Assembly (NCBI RefSeq): GCF_023073335.1
Contig: NZ_JADPJG010000035.1
Location: 755,647-819,646 of the forward strand
Direction of reading: 5' to 3'
From: Bradyrhizobium sp. 21
GTDB lineage: Bacteria; Pseudomonadota; Alphaproteobacteria; Rhizobiales; Xanthobacteraceae
DNA length: 64,000 bases
Shown: positions 62,660-64,000 of the stretch, one piece after another
How positions within the stretch are numbered: the stretch's first letter is position 1
Layout: each line of letters begins with the position of its first letter
Made by a program: the position numbers and the translations under genes
The notes under the pieces: generated by a model
What the model was told of the DNA's origin: nothing
Seen by the model: the letters and a program-made list of their open reading frames with translations, nothing else
Database searches by the model: none

Positions 62660-64000
62660 TCAGATCACCTTGCCGGGATTGAGCAGATGGTCGGGATCGA
62701 GCGCGGCCTTCAGCGTCCGCATCAGCGCGATCTCGGCCTCGCTCCTCGCATGGCCCAGCCATTTCTTCTTCAGCGTGCCGATGCCGTGCTCGGCGGAGAC
62801 GCTGCCGCCCATTTCACGCACGAGACCGTAGATGATCGCGTCCATCTCCTCCTTCGGCTGCTGCTCGACGGTGAGGCCGGTGACCCAGGAAACCAGATGC
62901 AGATTGCCGTCGCCGATATGGCCGTAATAGACGCTCTCGCAGCCCCTGATGCCATCAGCGAGCGCGGCCTTGCAGCGCGTCACGAACTCGTCCATCCGTG
63001 CCACCGCGAGGCCGATGTCGTAGGAGATGTGCGGCCCCAGCACCTGGCCGAACTCGGCGCAGATGTCGCGCACGCGCCAGAAGCTTTGCGTCTGCGCCAG
63101 CGATTGCGCCACCGCGGCATCGGCGAGCAGCCCGCCCTCCATCAGCTCTTCGAGCCAGCTTTGGAAGCGCGGCGCGTCGAGGCTCTCGTCGGTACCCTGC
63201 GCTTCCACCAGCACGTAGAGACCGTGGCCTGCGGCGACCGGCGGCTTCACTCCGGCGCGAATCGTGATCACGTCCCAGTAATCCGGCCACATCACTTCGA
63301 ACGCCGACAGCAGCGGACCCAGCCCGCTGCGTGCGGCGCCGAGCAGTGCCACCACCGCGGCATAGTCCTTGAGCGCGCAGAGCGCGGCCATGGTCGAGCG
63401 CGGTTTCGGGAACAGCCGCAGTACCACGCGGGTGATGATGCCAAGCGTGCCCTCGGAGCCGATGAAGAGGTGCTTCAGATCGTAGCCGGCATTGTTCTTC
63501 ATCAGCTTGTTGAGACTGGTGATGATGGTGCCGTCGGGCAGCACCACTTCGAGCCCGAGCACCAGCTCGCGCGTCATGCCGTAGCGGATCACGCGGTTGC
63601 CGCCGGCATTGGTCGAGAGATTGCCGCCGATCGCGCAGGAGCCGCGCGAGCCGAGATCGAGCGGAAAGAAGAACCCGGCTTCGTCGGCGGCCTTCTGGAT
63701 CGTCTCCAGCGGCGTGCCTGCTTTCACCGTCATCGTCATCGACGCATGATCGATCTCCTCGATGCCGCTCATGCGCTCCAGCGAGATCGCGACCCAGCCT
63801 GCTTCAGGCGAGGCGCCGCGGCACAGTCCGGTCAATCCGCCCTGCGGCACGAACGGCAGATGCGCCTGCCGGCAGGTCAGAATCGCGTCGGCGACGCCTT
63901 GCGCGTCGAGCGGGCGGATCACCGCGCGTGGCGTCTGCGGCAGGCTCGCGCTCCAGTCGTTGCAATTGCGCGCGGGCACGTCGGTGCCAACAAGCACGGC
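62660..64000 (-). CDS. FAD-linked oxidase, D-2-hydroxyacid dehydrogenase type (partial)
   Basis: The readable 446 residues miss only the N terminus, which lies beyond the window. The FAD-binding type 4 domain is seen in FVPQGGLTGLCRGASP and FPLDLGSRGSCAIGGNLSTN, with the FAD-oxidase C domain after it (YYGHIGDGNLHLVSW; SAEHGIGTLKKKW). Relatives are D-lactate dehydrogenases and glycolate oxidase GlcD. It is followed seven bases later by the GntR regulator gene. Confidence 0.9.
   Translation of the reverse strand, partial: AVLVGTDVPARNCNDWSASLPQTPRAVIRPLDAQGVADAILTCRQAHLPFVPQGGLTGLCRGASPEAGWVAISLERMSGIEEIDHASMTMTVKAGTPLETIQKAADEAGFFFPLDLGSRGSCAIGGNLSTNAGGNRVIRYGMTRELVLGLEVVLPDGTIITSLNKLMKNNAGYDLKHLFIGSEGTLGIITRVVLRLFPKPRSTMAALCALKDYAAVVALLGAARSGLGPLLSAFEVMWPDYWDVITIRAGVKPPVAAGHGLYVLVEAQGTDESLDAPRFQSWLEELMEGGLLADAAVAQSLAQTQSFWRVRDICAEFGQVLGPHISYDIGLAVARMDEFVTRCKAALADGIRGCESVYYGHIGDGNLHLVSWVTGLTVEQQPKEEMDAIIYGLVREMGGSVSAEHGIGTLKKKWLGHARSEAEIALMRTLKAALDPDHLLNPGKVI

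Overview
The window looks like chromosomal DNA of an alphaproteobacterium of the Bradyrhizobium / Nitrobacteraceae type. This is inferred from uniformly high GC, the housekeeping gene order (dnaX-ybaB-recR; rpmH-rnpA-yidC-engB-argB-dapD-dapE), palindromic intergenic repeats of the kind common in that family, DUF1236 / DUF1036-type small exported proteins, and two sites matching the EcfG general-stress promoter consensus. I could not run any search, so family names rest on motifs I can read.

1-19 kb is a dense core block. On the plus strand lie the dnaX 3' end, ybaB, recR, a secreted protein, then def, fmt and truA (N-terminal formyl-methionine handling and tRNA modification). On the minus strand lie ampG, rmuC and a long run from rpmH down to dapE: ribosomal protein L34, RNase P protein, YidC, EngB, DUF423, ArgB, a DUF1036 protein, a HAD phosphatase, DapD, a DUF805 protein and DapE (arginine and lysine/peptidoglycan precursor synthesis). 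Several neighbours overlap by 4 bases. Four families of intergenic repeat punctuate this block. A GTG-started sensor kinase and tRNA-Arg(ACG) close it.

19.2-25.3 kb is the most interesting part. Two adjacent minus-strand genes both end in CHAT (caspase-like) domains: a lipase-like / macro-like / CHAT protein with an intact His-Cys dyad, and a SIR2-like / CHAT protein with the NADase residues kept but the CHAT cysteine replaced by His. The pair is bracketed by the tRNA-Arg 3' end and a 14-bp copy of it at 25295-25308, which suggests a small tRNA-targeted insertion and a possible undescribed two-protein defence or cell-death module.

25.9-39 kb holds a 2091-residue RTX subtilase (P domain, duplicated RTX blocks, Ig/cadherin-like domains, C-terminal von Willebrand D-like domain), a GGDEF-EAL membrane protein, a PstS-like periplasmic protein, and a redox pair (cytochrome b / ethylbenzene-dehydrogenase haem domain plus 2Fe-2S ferredoxin reductase).

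39.5-49.3 kb is metabolic: an IclR regulator with a perfect palindromic operator, divergent from enoyl-CoA hydratase, ADP-forming acyl-CoA synthetase and a Bug-type receptor; then a Tat-exported class V aminotransferase and an MFS/TetR pair sharing a long inverted repeat.

49.3-56 kb is a cluster of small exported proteins, some behind EcfG-like promoters, with three low-complexity Gly/Ser/Thr proteins in one operon. 56-64 kb has a YgiQ-type radical SAM protein, a GlxA-type regulator divergent from an alpha/beta hydrolase and two paralogous small proteins, two small ORFs, and a GntR regulator behind a FAD-linked oxidase that runs off the window end.
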